Shown: in pieces, positions 46,751 through 57,080 of the stretch | Layout of the letters: each line of letters opens with the position of its first letter | How positions within the stretch are numbered: position 1 is the first letter of the stretch | Source: Siderastrea radians | Taxonomy: Eukaryota; Cnidaria; Anthozoa; Scleractinia; Rhizangiidae | Assembly (NCBI GenBank): GCA_964017195.1 | Contig: OZ024897.1 | Span: forward strand, 8,259,951 to 8,323,950 | Direction: 5' to 3' | Length of the DNA stretch: 64,000 nucleotides | Translations under genes and position numbers: made by a program | The notes under the pieces: model-generated | The model's input: only the letters and a program-made list of their open reading frames with translations | The model's database searches: none | What the model was told of the DNA's origin: nothing

Positions 46751-48646
46751 CCAATTTACATCAGTATTTTCATGGAAATGACAATCTTCCTAATGAAAGA
46801 CCATATCGCACATGAAACATTTTTAGGGAACGCGAGACAATAATTATCAGCTGGAATAGACTGAATCGCCTTCACACACATTGAGTGCTGTAAATTACAA
46901 GTTATTGCTGATTTCGGGTCAAGGATATTGAGCAAGGTTTCAACTAAAACTTTCCATGACAATATTATTTCCTTCTTTCGACTATCTTTCCTTCATATAA
47001 TTTTAATTTTCACTGATGCAGCGTCACAGGAATTTCTGATCTTGGTCATAAGCTTCCATGACCATGTAAAACATCACACAAAGGAAATTTTGTTGCGTCC
47101 AGCTTAATCACAACAACAAATGGACTTGTGAGTAAACCCATATTTATTTACCTGTAATGCTTTTGTTTTTTGTAACTTGCCTAACTAATTTACCATCGAT
47201 AGTAAGCTCTGTTGTTTTAATAAGCTTACTATACCAGTATAATTCACTTGATTAACAACTGTGCATGGCTACTGCACCATAAAATGATTCGACTTTGTAT
47301 TGTATATGACAACATCACTTGTCATAGAAGTGGATTCCACAGTTGTGTTTGGGCCCTCCATCCCAATCTTTACACTGCTTTCAGAGATTTCACCATATTT
47401 GCAATTTTTGCAGTTTTTATAAAATTCGCAGCTCTCGTTGGGGCCCTGCTAACTTCCTCTTCTACAGCTTTTCGTTGAATTAACAAATTTTCCAAATTAT
47501 CCCTCTTCTTTGCATCACGGAAAGTAACCCTATTTCATGGCCGTAATTGACATCCTTTACTAGCGTATCTGAGATGTCATTCCAAAAGAATTTTTAAGTT
47601 TAGTGGGTAGACCATCCAATTTCCCGGCGAAACAAAAATAATGGCCAGACATCAGATTACAGTGAACATGACAGTTCAGTGCCAGTACATTGGTGTCAAA
47701 TTGTCTGTAGGATATATGCCAATTAATTTGTTATGTATTCAAGGTGAATTGTTAATTACTCATCTGCAAAGTGAGAGTCATTGGAATAAAAAACAATTTC
47801 AGCTGTTACCATGCCTCCCCTCCCCAGACACATCCCCAGGAATTTTTCTACTTGATGTTCTATTCCCCACCCCTGGGCATGCAAAAAGGGACAATTCCCC
47901 ACTCCTGAGGTTGACTAAATATAAACCGCTTCATTTGCAAGTAGGTGCCCCCTACGCCCAGGACATTAGACCACTTGAAAACATTCCCATCCCCGGGACG
48001 GAAGGACCGGCTTTTCCTGGGGGTTTGCCTGGGTGGAGAAGGATGGTAACAGCTAGAATTAAATTAAGCATTACTGTTATTTTTTTTTTTTTTTGGTATT
48101 TAAACAAAAACTTAACTTTTAGTCAGAACAATATTAGTATTAAAAAGCCTTTCATCTAGGAAAGCCTAAATGTACTCCCTCCAATACTTTTATTTACTGG
48201 ACTTCTTTATCTAGAAGATAGATTATTTTTCCCTAGCCATACCTTTACAGATTCGATCGTATTACCTACGAAATACAGGGACTTGTCCACTAAGTTAGAC
48301 GACACTGTGTACATGTAACCCCATAATTCCTTGGATGAGTAGTTATTTTGATTTGTCCTGCCCCCTACCCCTAGGACAAGACCGCTTGAAAACATTCCCC
48401 ACCCCTGGGACAGAAGGGCCAGCTTTTCCTGGGGGTTTGCCTGGGTGGAGAAGGATAGTAACAGCAAGAATTAAACCAAGCATTACTGTCTGACTATATC
48501 AAGGGTAAGACATGAGCAAGTTTTGGTCCTGAAGCCATTTATTTTGTGATTTGCGACTCTTCATGGGGAGCTTATAGAAGCTTATGCTATTTTCTTTCTT
48601 GTGATAAGGAAGGGGAAGGAAGGGTGAAGGGGGGTTTCAGAAGTTT
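46751..48646. other. P2X intron 1, right part, with a 100-bp direct repeat
   Basis: About 105 bases ending in TGGGTGGAGAAGGAT and ATTAAGCATTACTGT occur twice in direct orientation, near 47970-48080 and 48385-48490. The 172-codon frame across the first copy (47641-48159) has no recognisable domain and overlaps this repeat and a T run, so it is not called as a gene. Confidence 0.5.
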
Positions 48647-48884
48647 AAAGGAGCTATGTCACAGATAACGCATCATGAAAAAATTGGCAAGTTTTTTCAA
48701 GTTTGTCAGTCGAAATCCGTCTTAATCTCCCTCAGTCGTAACCATCCTTGTTTAGTTTTTGTTTATTATTACTTCTTTGGCATTTTTCTACATTAGAAAA
48801 CTATTATTTTGAGGTTCCCTTCAATAAGAAAATAATTTTGTCAGATCAAAAAAATGAATGAAAATACCGTGACATAGTTCCTTT
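48647..48884. mobile_element. MITE of 238 bp with AAAGGAGCTATGTCAC ends
   Basis: AAAGGAGCTATGTCAC at the left and GTGACATAGTTCCTTT at the right form inverted ends with one mismatch. Non-coding. It ends 32 bases before the start of P2X exon 2, so it sits where the branch point or pyrimidine tract would be expected. Confidence 0.75.
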
Positions 48885-48916
48885 AATAACCGTACTTTGA
48901 TCAAAAACTTTTTCAG

Positions 48917-49094
48917 CTATGTTATAATCTACAAGAAAGGCTACCAAGACACAGAGGAACCATACAGCGCTGTGACAACAAAAGTCAAAGGAACTTCACT
49001 TACAAACCTGACACACACAATGAACCAAAGTAGTTTTCCTCTTTATGGTGGTATTCATGTGTGGGATTCAGCTGACTTCATTGTTCCTCCAGAG
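48917..49094 (+). CDS. P2RX: P2X receptor exon 2, end of TM1 and first ATP-site lysines
   Basis: P2X receptors are trimeric, ATP-gated, non-selective cation channels of the plasma membrane with two transmembrane segments and a large cysteine-rich ectodomain. Exon 2 follows acceptor tttttcag (ends 48916) and ends at donor gtaatt. It completes Phe-49 and encodes residues 50-108, beginning YVIIYKKGYQDTEEPYSAVT. The motif TTKVKG at 69-74 provides Lys-71 and Lys-73, equivalent to the two ATP-contacting lysines at 67 and 69 of vertebrate P2X4. HVWDSADFIVPPE aligns with the family's RIWDVADYVIPAQ. Ends in phase 0. Confidence 0.93.
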
Positions 49095-49190
49095 GTAATT
49101 TTTCTCCTTTAAAGATAGTGCCTCCTTTTGTTACTGCACAGTCATAGCTTCCGCACATCTTGGGATAGTCCAAGAAACCTGGATTTCTTG

Positions 49191-49783
49191 AAGTGCCTAT
49201 AAACCCCCAAAATTTCTTTTACGAGCGTGCTTGGTCGGAAAAACACAAACACCGATTTCATCTCTCTTCAACCTCCGAACCAAATCATCAGCAAATCGGT
49301 TAGTGTAGTCTTCCTCTGTGAAGTGCTCAGAGCATGCGGCCGAATGCGCGGTGGGTTCCCAATGAGCTCGTTTTGATTTCACAAAATCGATCCACCTTTT
49401 CCTTCGTTTTTGCTTTTCGGACTCACTTTTACTGTAAAAGGGTATGGGTTGAAGCAGTATCCCTTTCTCTTTGTTTTGAACGTTGCTACATCCAAAAACA
49501 ACACATTTCTCAGGCATTGTTTTGGCTCTGACCAGCTCTGATGGAAGTCACAACACGCGAATGAAGTGAAGCGAAGCCTGTTGACATGAATTACACTCGA
49601 CCCATTCCCTTTCAGCAAGTTCTGCGGCTCGGTAATGGGTTTTCGAATCGCGATTTCCCGCCACTTTGAAAATTCATAGAAAATTCCGGTTTTGACCAGA
49701 AGCAAAATTTTTTTCGCTGTTTTGCTCAGAATTATAAAAAAATGTATTTAAGGAACGGAAATTTTTTGGGTTTATAGGCACTT
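49191..49783. mobile_element. 593-bp TIR element encoding only a THAP domain
   Basis: AAGTGCCTATAAACCC at the left is mirrored at the right by GGGTTTATAGGCACTT, and similarity continues into an AAAATTTC motif. The inside is almost filled by a minus-strand THAP reading frame. THAP domains are the DNA-binding part of P-element-type transposases. The element therefore looks like an internally deleted P-like transposon that kept its binding domain. It sits in P2X intron 2, antisense to the host gene. Confidence 0.75.
49197..49517 (-). CDS. THAP zinc-finger protein, 106 aa, transposon-encoded
   Basis: The frame starts MPEKCVVFGCSN and shows the C2CH zinc signature of THAP domains: Cys-5, Cys-10, then Cys-62 and His-65 in AACSEHF. 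The conserved Trp sits in KRRKRWIDFVKSKRAHW (about residue 42). Near the end, GVCVFPT corresponds to the AVPTIF box that closes the THAP fold. The protein stops right after the domain, with the TAG (49197-49199) inside the element's terminal inverted repeat. There is no catalytic region. If expressed, it could bind the family's ends and act as a repressor or competitor, but that is inference. The intact frame suggests recent activity or selection. Confidence 0.75.
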   Translation of the reverse strand: MPEKCVVFGCSNVQNKEKGILLQPIPFYSKSESEKQKRRKRWIDFVKSKRAHWEPTAHSAACSEHFTEEDYTNRFADDLVRRLKRDEIGVCVFPTKHARKRNFGGL

Positions 49784-50144
49784 TAAGTCTGTGTACTACC
49801 ACTGACGATTGAATTGTACAGTCTTTTTTTTATGGCAACCACCATAATTTCTCTTAATTTCTGTTAGAAATATACATACAGTACATGTATTGAGAGTATT
49901 AATGCTTTAATATTTTATTTATCAGTAATACTACTTCTACACAACAACTTAACCTCTATCAATTTAGTCGTCGCCTTCAAAAAACATCCTTGTACTTGCC
50001 ATTGTTTCCACTGTCTATGCTATGTCCACTTCGCAGCTTCATATGTTTACTTTTCTCGGAAATCAGAGCAATCTATGCATGTACAGCTGTACAACTGAAA
50101 CACTTTACTGGTTCTACAAAAAAGATTTACAACACAAACTCTAT

Positions 50145-51131
50145 TGCGTGATTCCAGAAAATATCCATGCCCTACCACAGGTGGCATCTTCATCTAGACC
50201 CCCCTTGCTTAGGGAAATTCCAAAATGCTCAATCCCCCCTCGCCCTCAGAATTCCAAACTGTTCTACCCCTCCATGCCTTTGGAATTCTGTAGTCATTCA
50301 AACCCCCCCCCCCCGGGAATTTCTGCTTTTTTCTTCCAACTGATTTGAAAAGCCCTCTTTAACTTCCAAACACCTTTATTAAACGGAAGTTAACCCTTTC
50401 GCTCCTTCCGAAAGACGTACGTTCAGCCCAGCAAACGATCAATGCAAAGACCTGATCAAACAAGCTGTTTGACTTCCTTGAAAAGGACAACAGAACTAAT
50501 ACATTTATTTTTTACCTGCAAAACTCCACGGCATCTTTTAAGCAAGAGGACAATTCTTGAAAAACACCAAAACAAGCTCCGATCCACTTCGAACTTCTTC
50601 AACATAAGCTTTGACCAGAAGACTTAGCGCTTTTCGGGTTGCAGTAATACGCGCATATCATAGTTATTAAAAACGATGGTTTTCAATACTTTATTTTTGT
50701 TTGGAACCATCACATTATAACTCATCTAGGGATTGTCAAGTTTGTTTGTCTAATTACTTGCAATGGTTGTAGTTCGGATAGCGTTGCGTGATGACAAATC
50801 TGTAGCGGCTTTCAAGAAGATCCGACTGAGTGATATAACCTTCCATGGGAAAACGTCACCATCGTTAATCCGTTTGACATTAGAAAACTCGTGTTTACGA
50901 GTAAATCGTCATCCTTTGAGAAGTCCTTTCTGATGAGTTTACTTATAATAAGCAACTTAACTACACCAAACTGGAAGAAAATCTCCTGAAACCCCCTCCC
51001 TATGCCTTCGGAATTCCAGTCTAATGACCCCCCCATGTCCTTGGAATTCCAGTCCTTGTAATGCCCCCTCCCCTTGGGAATTCCAAGATGCCGCCCGTGG
51101 TATGGGTATGGATATTTTCTGGAACCACCCA
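50145..51131. mobile_element. Diverged TIR element of the GGTTCCAGAAAATATCC family
   Basis: The left end GTGATTCCAGAAAATATCC and the right end GGATATTTTCTGGAACCACC are inverted. Both are followed inwards by C-rich or G-rich tracts and GGAATTC words, as in the copy at 15504-16771. No transposase recognised. Located in P2X intron 2. Confidence 0.65.
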
Positions 51132-51280
51132 TTTAATAAGACAGTGACCTGTGTTATTGTACTTCTGTTCAAGAATGTAAAGGAGGGGTTTTAACTGATT
51201 TCCAGATTCATAATTGCTTAGTTTTTACTTTTTGAATCAAATCGTTTGCCTTATCAAAACATTTCCTGTCTATTTTTCAG

Positions 51281-51428
51281 GAAACTGGAGCTTTCTTTGT
51301 GACGACAAACATGATTATTACACCTGATCAGACACAAGGGAAATGTCCTGAAGACCCTAAAGAAAAAGGTGTGAGTTGTACTAACGATGGTGACTGTCAG
51401 GCCATGGAACCTGTCAAGGATGGACATG
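51281..51428 (+). CDS. P2RX: P2X receptor exon 3, first three ectodomain cysteines
   Basis: After a strong acceptor (tatttttcag, ends 51280) it encodes ETGAFFVTTNMIITPDQTQG and on to residue 157, leaving phase 1 at donor gtgagc. It aligns with the family's NSFVVMTNFIVTPKQTQGxC block. Cys-130, Cys-141 and Cys-147 are the first three of the ten conserved ectodomain cysteines, in the head domain. Confidence 0.93.
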
Positions 51429-51932
51429 GTGAGCTTTGTGATCCATATTTTTACTCCCAATTAAAATTAATAATAAGCCCGTGCTTTAATTTGGGATGTT
51501 GTCAACAAATATAGAAACTTCACGTGGTCCCAGAGAGATCATGAAATCCCCAAGGAGTATTAACCGGGCTATCATACCCCTTCCCAAACAGCAGAGTAAA
51601 ACTGTATGTCAGTATCAGATGTTATGTAGTTCAGAATTAAGTTAAGGTGAGAGTTTGGCTGTGCATAAACTGCAAGTCTGGGGCATGATACTCATGAAAA
51701 AACAATTAACAACAATAAAACAGGTTATCTAAACCCCAGTCATGTGTTCATCGTACTGACAATGGCCATGCAGCTAAAAAATATAGGCACCTCTACTTTT
51801 AAAGTCAAACATCTGCCAGTGCACACATTAGGCACCTCCTAGCTTCTTTAATTTGTCATGTAGTGTAAGCAGACACTTGGTTGTGGTCTTTACAGTATAC
51901 ACACATGGTGTTCACTTTTGGTAGGTATAGCT

Positions 51933-53724
51933 AAATCCCTGGTAGAAATTCTGCCCAGGTTCTTAATAGGATCCTAATAGGATCCTAACAGGATCTTGTA
52001 GGATCCTAACCCAGGATCCTGATAAGATTGTACATAAGATCCTATAGGACCCTACATGTATTAACATCCTGTAGGATCTTGTTATTAATAGGATCCTATA
52101 GCAGTGTTTGAGCCAGAGCGCGAACTTGCGACATTCTCCCCCTTGAGCGACGACTTGTCCCTTAAAATTTGACGGCCGGGCCATAAATGTCCCCCAAGAT
52201 CAGAAGTATTTGTGGAGCCGGTTTCTTCTAAATAAATGTATTTATTTTTTTGTCGGCTAGCAATACACATTTTCATATAAAAATTGTTTACCAGCACCTT
52301 ATAAATTGCTTTTAAAGCCACTATTGTCTCATGCTTCGCTCCTTGAACAACATTCCAAACCTGTCACGTACGTAGAAGCTGTAAGCGTCGAATGTTGTCA
52401 CATTACGCTCATCCACGGTTTTGGTATGCCCTTATTTTCGAAGTACTTGAACGTAGCAGATGCCAAAGTGTTTCCCCAAATAACTCTGCAATATTGTTAT
52501 GAAATCCTGTCGTTCTACTAGATAATGTATATAATTATTCACCGAATTACTGCACACTCTACCATCTTGTAAACTCAAAAGCTCAAAAGCAATAATCAAG
52601 TGAGGATCACTTTTACCATATTTGGAAGTAGAATGAGACTTGCATCATTCAGGCATGACTGGCTTCGGCGGGATTTGCACGTGTTGACAGCTCGTTTCAT
52701 TTGTGGACCGAAGTGATCTTCTTTGCTTTATGTAAACATCTATATTTCTTTGTAACAATGTCCAAGAGGAAAACCTCGAGTTATTTTCAACGTGAAACGG
52801 ATAAAATCATCGACGAAGCAGAAGAAAAACTGAAAACGAATTTCACGAGGAGGAAAATGACGCTCGACTTCCGAATTCGAAACCTCGCAATTTCCAGACG
52901 AAATGGTTGCGCAAAACCGGATTAAAACTGCCCTCAGAAACAGGCTAACTACTTCTCGCCTTAATGTGCTGATGACAATTGACATTGAAGGCCCTACCTT
53001 AAGAAAATTTGACTTTAATATGGCTTACAAGGAATGGAGCAATGAAAAGCTGTCACTGTTATAAATATGAACATGTTAAAAGGTTACTCATGGCTGACAT
53101 GTATAACAAAGTTAGTTGATGTTAGAGAGCACTTAAATGTATGTTCAACTGTGCAATTACACAGCAAGTTTCTGTTTGGTCAATTAATGTAAATTTACAA
53201 ACTGTAAAAATAAAACTAAATTTACATTTACCGCAGCCACAACATTGTTTTACAAGTGTTTTATTTTTCCTTGGGCAGCAGAAAGACAATTTATTGGATA
53301 GGACAAAGAAAGTGTTAATGTTATAATAAATTATGCTCCCCTGCTATTGCCTATTCGTCCCTTTGCAAAGGCAACAGAGGGACAAATTGTCTCCTGAGGC
53401 AGTTGAGCTGGCTCAAACACTGCCTATAGGATCCTGGTTAAGATCCTTTAGTATCCTACAGGATCCTAAACAAGAACCCAGAGGATCCTAAACAAGTTCC
53501 TATAGATAGGATCCTATAGGATCCGAAACAGGATCCTAGACAATCTTTAGCAGGATCCTGAAAGACATTACTGGATCCTGAGTAGGATCCTGTAAAACAT
53601 GGTTAGGATTATTGCCATTTAGGATCCTAAGTAAGATCCTGTGTGAACTTACAGGATCCTTCAGGATATTGTAGGATTCTATAAAATCCTGTAGGATCCT
53701 GTATAAGATTTCTACCAGGGATTT
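51933..53724. mobile_element. 1.79-kb element built of GGATCC palindromes, with AAATCCCTGGTAGAAAT ends
   Basis: Inverted ends AAATCCCTGGTAGAAAT (51933) and ATTTCTACCAGGGATTT (ending 53724) enclose two arrays of AGGATCCTA/GGATCCTGTA words: 51965-52101 and 53423-53705. Each word is itself a palindrome. A second, hAT-like element is inserted between the arrays. Before that insertion the element would have been about 470 bp. P2X intron 3. Confidence 0.8.
52102..53422. mobile_element. hAT-like element nested in the GGATCC element
   Basis: It starts CAGTGTTTGAGCCAG and ends CTGGCTCAAACACTG. Similarity continues inwards (TGTCCCTT versus AGGGACA). CCTATAG occurs directly outside both ends (52095-52101, 53423-53429), close to the 8-bp target duplication of hAT elements. 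A short frame at 52758-52922 (MSKRKTSSYFQRETDKIIDE onwards) resembles a transposase N-terminus, but no catalytic domain is seen. The element is non-autonomous. Confidence 0.78.
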
Positions 53725-53766
53725 TAAATGTACTTGTTTATTGACTGACATTTGTCTGGTTATTAG

Positions 53767-53887
53767 GTGTAAAGACAGGAAAGTGTGTTGAAGCTGACAG
53801 AGGTGAACCGAGGAAAAAAGTTTGCGAGATTTACTCGTGGTGTCCTGTAGAGGTTAATGAGCTTCCCATGCCCAACTTTAACCTCAA
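53767..53887 (+). CDS. P2RX: P2X receptor exon 4
   Basis: Acceptor tattag ends at 53766 and donor gtaaga starts at 53888; enters in phase 1 and leaves in phase 2. Encodes VKTGKCVEADRGEPRKKVCE then IYSWCPVEVNELPMPNFNL. Cys-164, Cys-177 and Cys-183 are ectodomain cysteines 4-6. TGKC...CE..xWCPVE is one of the most conserved P2X blocks. Confidence 0.93.
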
Positions 53888-54563
53888 GTAAGATAACCTG
53901 AAAAAGCATAACCTTAAAAAGCGTAACCTTACAAAGCATAGAATGCTGATAGAGTCAGCTGTCACTGTTCTTACTGTAAGAACCTTAGTTTTTTCTACAT
54001 GAAGAACCCACTAAAATATGTTACTTTCATAATAATTGTCATTAATCGTTAAAAATGTGTCACATGGAAATCAAACATGGAATCATGGAAGGTATAAGAA
54101 TTAAACTATTGTGCAAATTATCGATCAACTAAAGTATTGAACATGTATGTGGAGGCCCTGTTCATGGTAGTTCTAAATCTTCAGTTGAATAGGAAGAAGA
54201 AATGCCTTATCCAAGGAACTACTGACACTTTGTATGTTTGCAATTATCGCTGCCTGTGCATTTGAATATACTTATGAAATAAGAAGATTTGAAGAAACCC
54301 AGGTATTTTGACCATTTAAAATCCCTCATTGACTCTGGAACACCATCCCGCCCTCCTTCAATGAACTTCCCTTCCCCACTTCCAGCTGAAATACCAGCTG
54401 AAATGTTTTTGGAAAGTGCAGAACAAAATTGAGTTGTTCCAGAAACCCCACCTCCCCCTCCCCCTGCTCCCACCGCTTCAGAAGTTCCAGTTTAGCTTCA
54501 TACCACAGTTTCTTTTTAAAATGTTGGAATTTCCAATGTCCTTCCATGGGAGTACAGTAATGG

Positions 54564-54590
54564 ATATTTTCTGGAACTGTACATTAATAG
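54564..54590. repeat. Solo end of the GGTTCCAGAAAATATCC family
   Basis: GGATATTTTCTGGAACTGTAC appears without a partner end nearby. The upstream 200 bases contain C-rich sequence as in the other copies, so this is a truncated copy in P2X intron 4. Confidence 0.5.
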
Positions 54591-54767
54591 TAGACTGGAG
54601 TGCAAAATTAGCCAAAAGATCACTCTTTGATTTATATCAGGCTATAATTGTAAATCAACATTTAGTCAATTTGTAGGGAACTTTGGGTTGAAATGTCAGG
54701 AAGTATCAATGGGGAAGGGGAGGTTAGTGAAGGTTTAAGATGATAATTTCGATTTTTTTTTTAACAG

Positions 54768-54854
54768 GAAAGGAGTTCCACTTCTGCAGGACACCAAACA
54801 TTTCACGGTGTCAATAAAGAACACTGTCCAATTTCCAAAATTCAAAGAATCCAG
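54768..54854 (+). CDS. P2RX: P2X receptor exon 5
   Basis: Follows acceptor ttttttaacag (ends 54767); donor gtatgt starts at 54855. Encodes KGVPLLQDTKHFTVSIKNTV and QFPKFKES, matching the family's ENFTLFIKNSIxFPKFKxxR block. The Thr in the HFTVSIKN run corresponds to a residue implicated in ATP binding in vertebrate P2X receptors (T184-189 region); I infer this from alignment by eye. Confidence 0.92.
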
Positions 54855-55372
54855 GTATGTTTTGCCCTGAGTATCAATCTGCATATCTCCTCACTGTACC
54901 CCATATATTTTTTGTGGCTCAACGAGGGAGAATTTTTTTAAAGGTCAAGGCATTTTGTCTTTGGTGATAATTTCCTTTATTCTCATGTCCTGTATGTAAT
55001 TGATCAAGTAGTGATATTGTTAGATGAAATTAGAAGCTTTTTAATTAAAATAATTTTTGTTGCTTGCTACTGTTCCTAAAAATTTATTAGACCAGACCAG
55101 AGTTTTTCAAACACAATATGCTGGCTATGAATAAAATGTTATGTGTCATAATTCTCCAGTGTCACAGATGGCAGCTGAGAGAAAATCAAGACTTTTTTTG
55201 AAAGCAGGATTTAAACTTCCAACTTCAATAATTTTATTGATCTCCTGCCTTTGCAGTGCAATGGAAATTCTTTTTGGCTTAATGCATTTTGACTTAATTT
55301 GCTTTTAAATTGCAACATTAATGGCAAAATCACATTTAAATAAAAGAAACAAAGATCTAAGTCATCAGTTAA

Positions 55373-55997
55373 CCCACTGACACCCGGCAAGCTTCAAAAA
55401 AATGGTACTCTTAAGCAGCAAATGGCCTTTTTTGGCCCTCTTTGATCCAATTTCGTCCCAATCCTCATGAAAAGTGCTTTCCAGCATGGACAGTTGCCGT
55501 TTCTTTCGGTTTGAGGACGTTTTCTAGCATTTTGAGTTCGGGCATGCGCACAATTCAAAATTTTGAGATAGTTTTTTTACGCGAAAAAGTCCACCGTCTA
55601 TGGCTCTTCGAGATTTAGCGCCCAAGCCCGTTGCTTTCGTTCTCATTTCGGTTTTCGCTTTTTGCTGTCGAGTTAGCCATATGACCACGGTTTCCGGCAA
55701 TGAGAAAAGTTTGGCCTCAAAGCTCGTTTGAAAAGGAAAGAGTTGGCCAAAAGTAGCAGTTGGTGGGAAGGCCGTGATTCTCTTGTGTTTTTGAGGTAAA
55801 AGTTCCGTGGTTTTCTGGCTGTTATTCAAGTTTACTTGACCTGATCATTGTCGTTCAGGCATCATTTACAAGATCTTTTTGCGTTGCATCGACTGACTAT
55901 CAGAGGTTTTTAGCCTCACTTCAACTGATGATGTCACAAGTGGAACAAGATGCCCGCTCATTCTAGGGCGCATAGGGGCGCATTGGGCGTCAGTGGG
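55373..55997. mobile_element. piggyBac-like MITE with TTAA target sites
   Basis: Begins CCCACTGACACCC and ends GGGCGTCAGTGGG, flanked on both sides by TTAA (55369-55372, 55998-56001). TTAA targets and CCC...GGG termini are the hallmark of the piggyBac superfamily. The 625-bp interior has no recognisable transposase. P2X intron 5. Confidence 0.82.
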
Positions 55998-56808
55998 TTA
56001 ATCCTGTGTTGACTAAAGTTAATCTTATGCAAATATGGTGCAAATATTTACATGTCAAAAAATAAGTTTATAGTGTTTCGTATTGTCAGACATGTCACAC
56101 TGCAATTCTGGATGCTTATAAAAATGTTCAACCCATATTGTTACTGTTAATTTAACAGTGTACTAGTCCAAATTATATAACATTATGATACATAGAAGGT
56201 AAAACTGGATTCAAAGAAAAATCGTATATATTTACAATATAGATGACCTGCAATCTCACTGATCACCTTTCTCCATTGGAGTTGAAAAGATTACACAACT
56301 TTGCAAAGGTCGATGCTGTACTGGGTGTAAGTGGGGGGAGAGTTTTAGTGTAAACTACATCGTAACCCTGCAATAATGCTCACTCTCTGTTATTATTTAT
56401 GTAAATATAGTTTTAGTTATATTAATTAATTAGGACTGGCAGTAATTTAAGGAAGAAAATTACTATTGTTTCAGAACCTTTCACTGCTTTGTATGTTAAC
56501 ATAGTTTCTTAGTTATGGGGCAGTAGTTAAATGACAAAATTAATTTTATTATAAGTGGCTGTTAATGTTTCACTGCGTTGTATGTTACTGGTAGTTCAGC
56601 TACTCAATTGTTAGCGTGTACAATTTAATCCTCATGTCAACTGCTGTATTTCTTTTAAAACTCATTTTTCAATTATTGTTTCTGCTGTAAATTAATTGTA
56701 ATCATACAATGCCTTGTAAACTGAAAAAGACTGTAAAATAAAGTGTTTGCATTAAAAAAAAAACCTTTAGTTAGCAACTAAATTTCAGTTTCCTTTTTTG
56801 TCCCACAG
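55998..56808. other. P2X intron 5, right part
   Basis: No feature recognised beyond AT-rich sequence and a short A run before the exon-6 acceptor. Confidence 0.35.
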
Positions 56809-56950
56809 GCGAAACATTTCTCCCAATGAAAATGCATCTTATCTAAAGAAGTGTGTTTATGACCCTGTTACTGACCCTCTGTGTCCCATCTTTGAACTGG
56901 GAACTATCGTAGAGGAAGCAGGTGAAGATTACAATACAGTGGCTTATAAG
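56809..56950 (+). CDS. P2RX: P2X receptor exon 6
   Basis: Acceptor tcccacag ends at 56808; donor gtaata at 56951. Encodes residues 228-274, RNISPNENASYLKKCVYDPV then TDPLCPIFELGTIVEEAGED. Cys-242 and Cys-252 are ectodomain cysteines 7 and 8. NIS at 229-231 is a potential N-glycosylation site. Ends in phase 0. Confidence 0.93.
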
Positions 56951-57080
56951 GTAATACTTATTAAACAATAGTGTTTCTGTTGTGGAACTACCGGCTGTTG
57001 CAACCCACTGATTAATTTTTTTGCATGCTCATTAGATGAAACACATCAAGTGAGAAAAAATTGGATGGCAGGTATTTAGT

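Noticed and set aside
47641..48159. 172-codon plus-strand frame in P2X intron 1
   Set aside because: Proline-rich, no domain, and overlaps a direct repeat and a T run. Likely chance.
51965..52101. GGATCC-rich array as a possible regulatory or restriction-site cluster
   Set aside because: It is matched by a second array at 53423-53705 and bounded by inverted ends, so it is better explained as sub-terminal repeats of a transposon.
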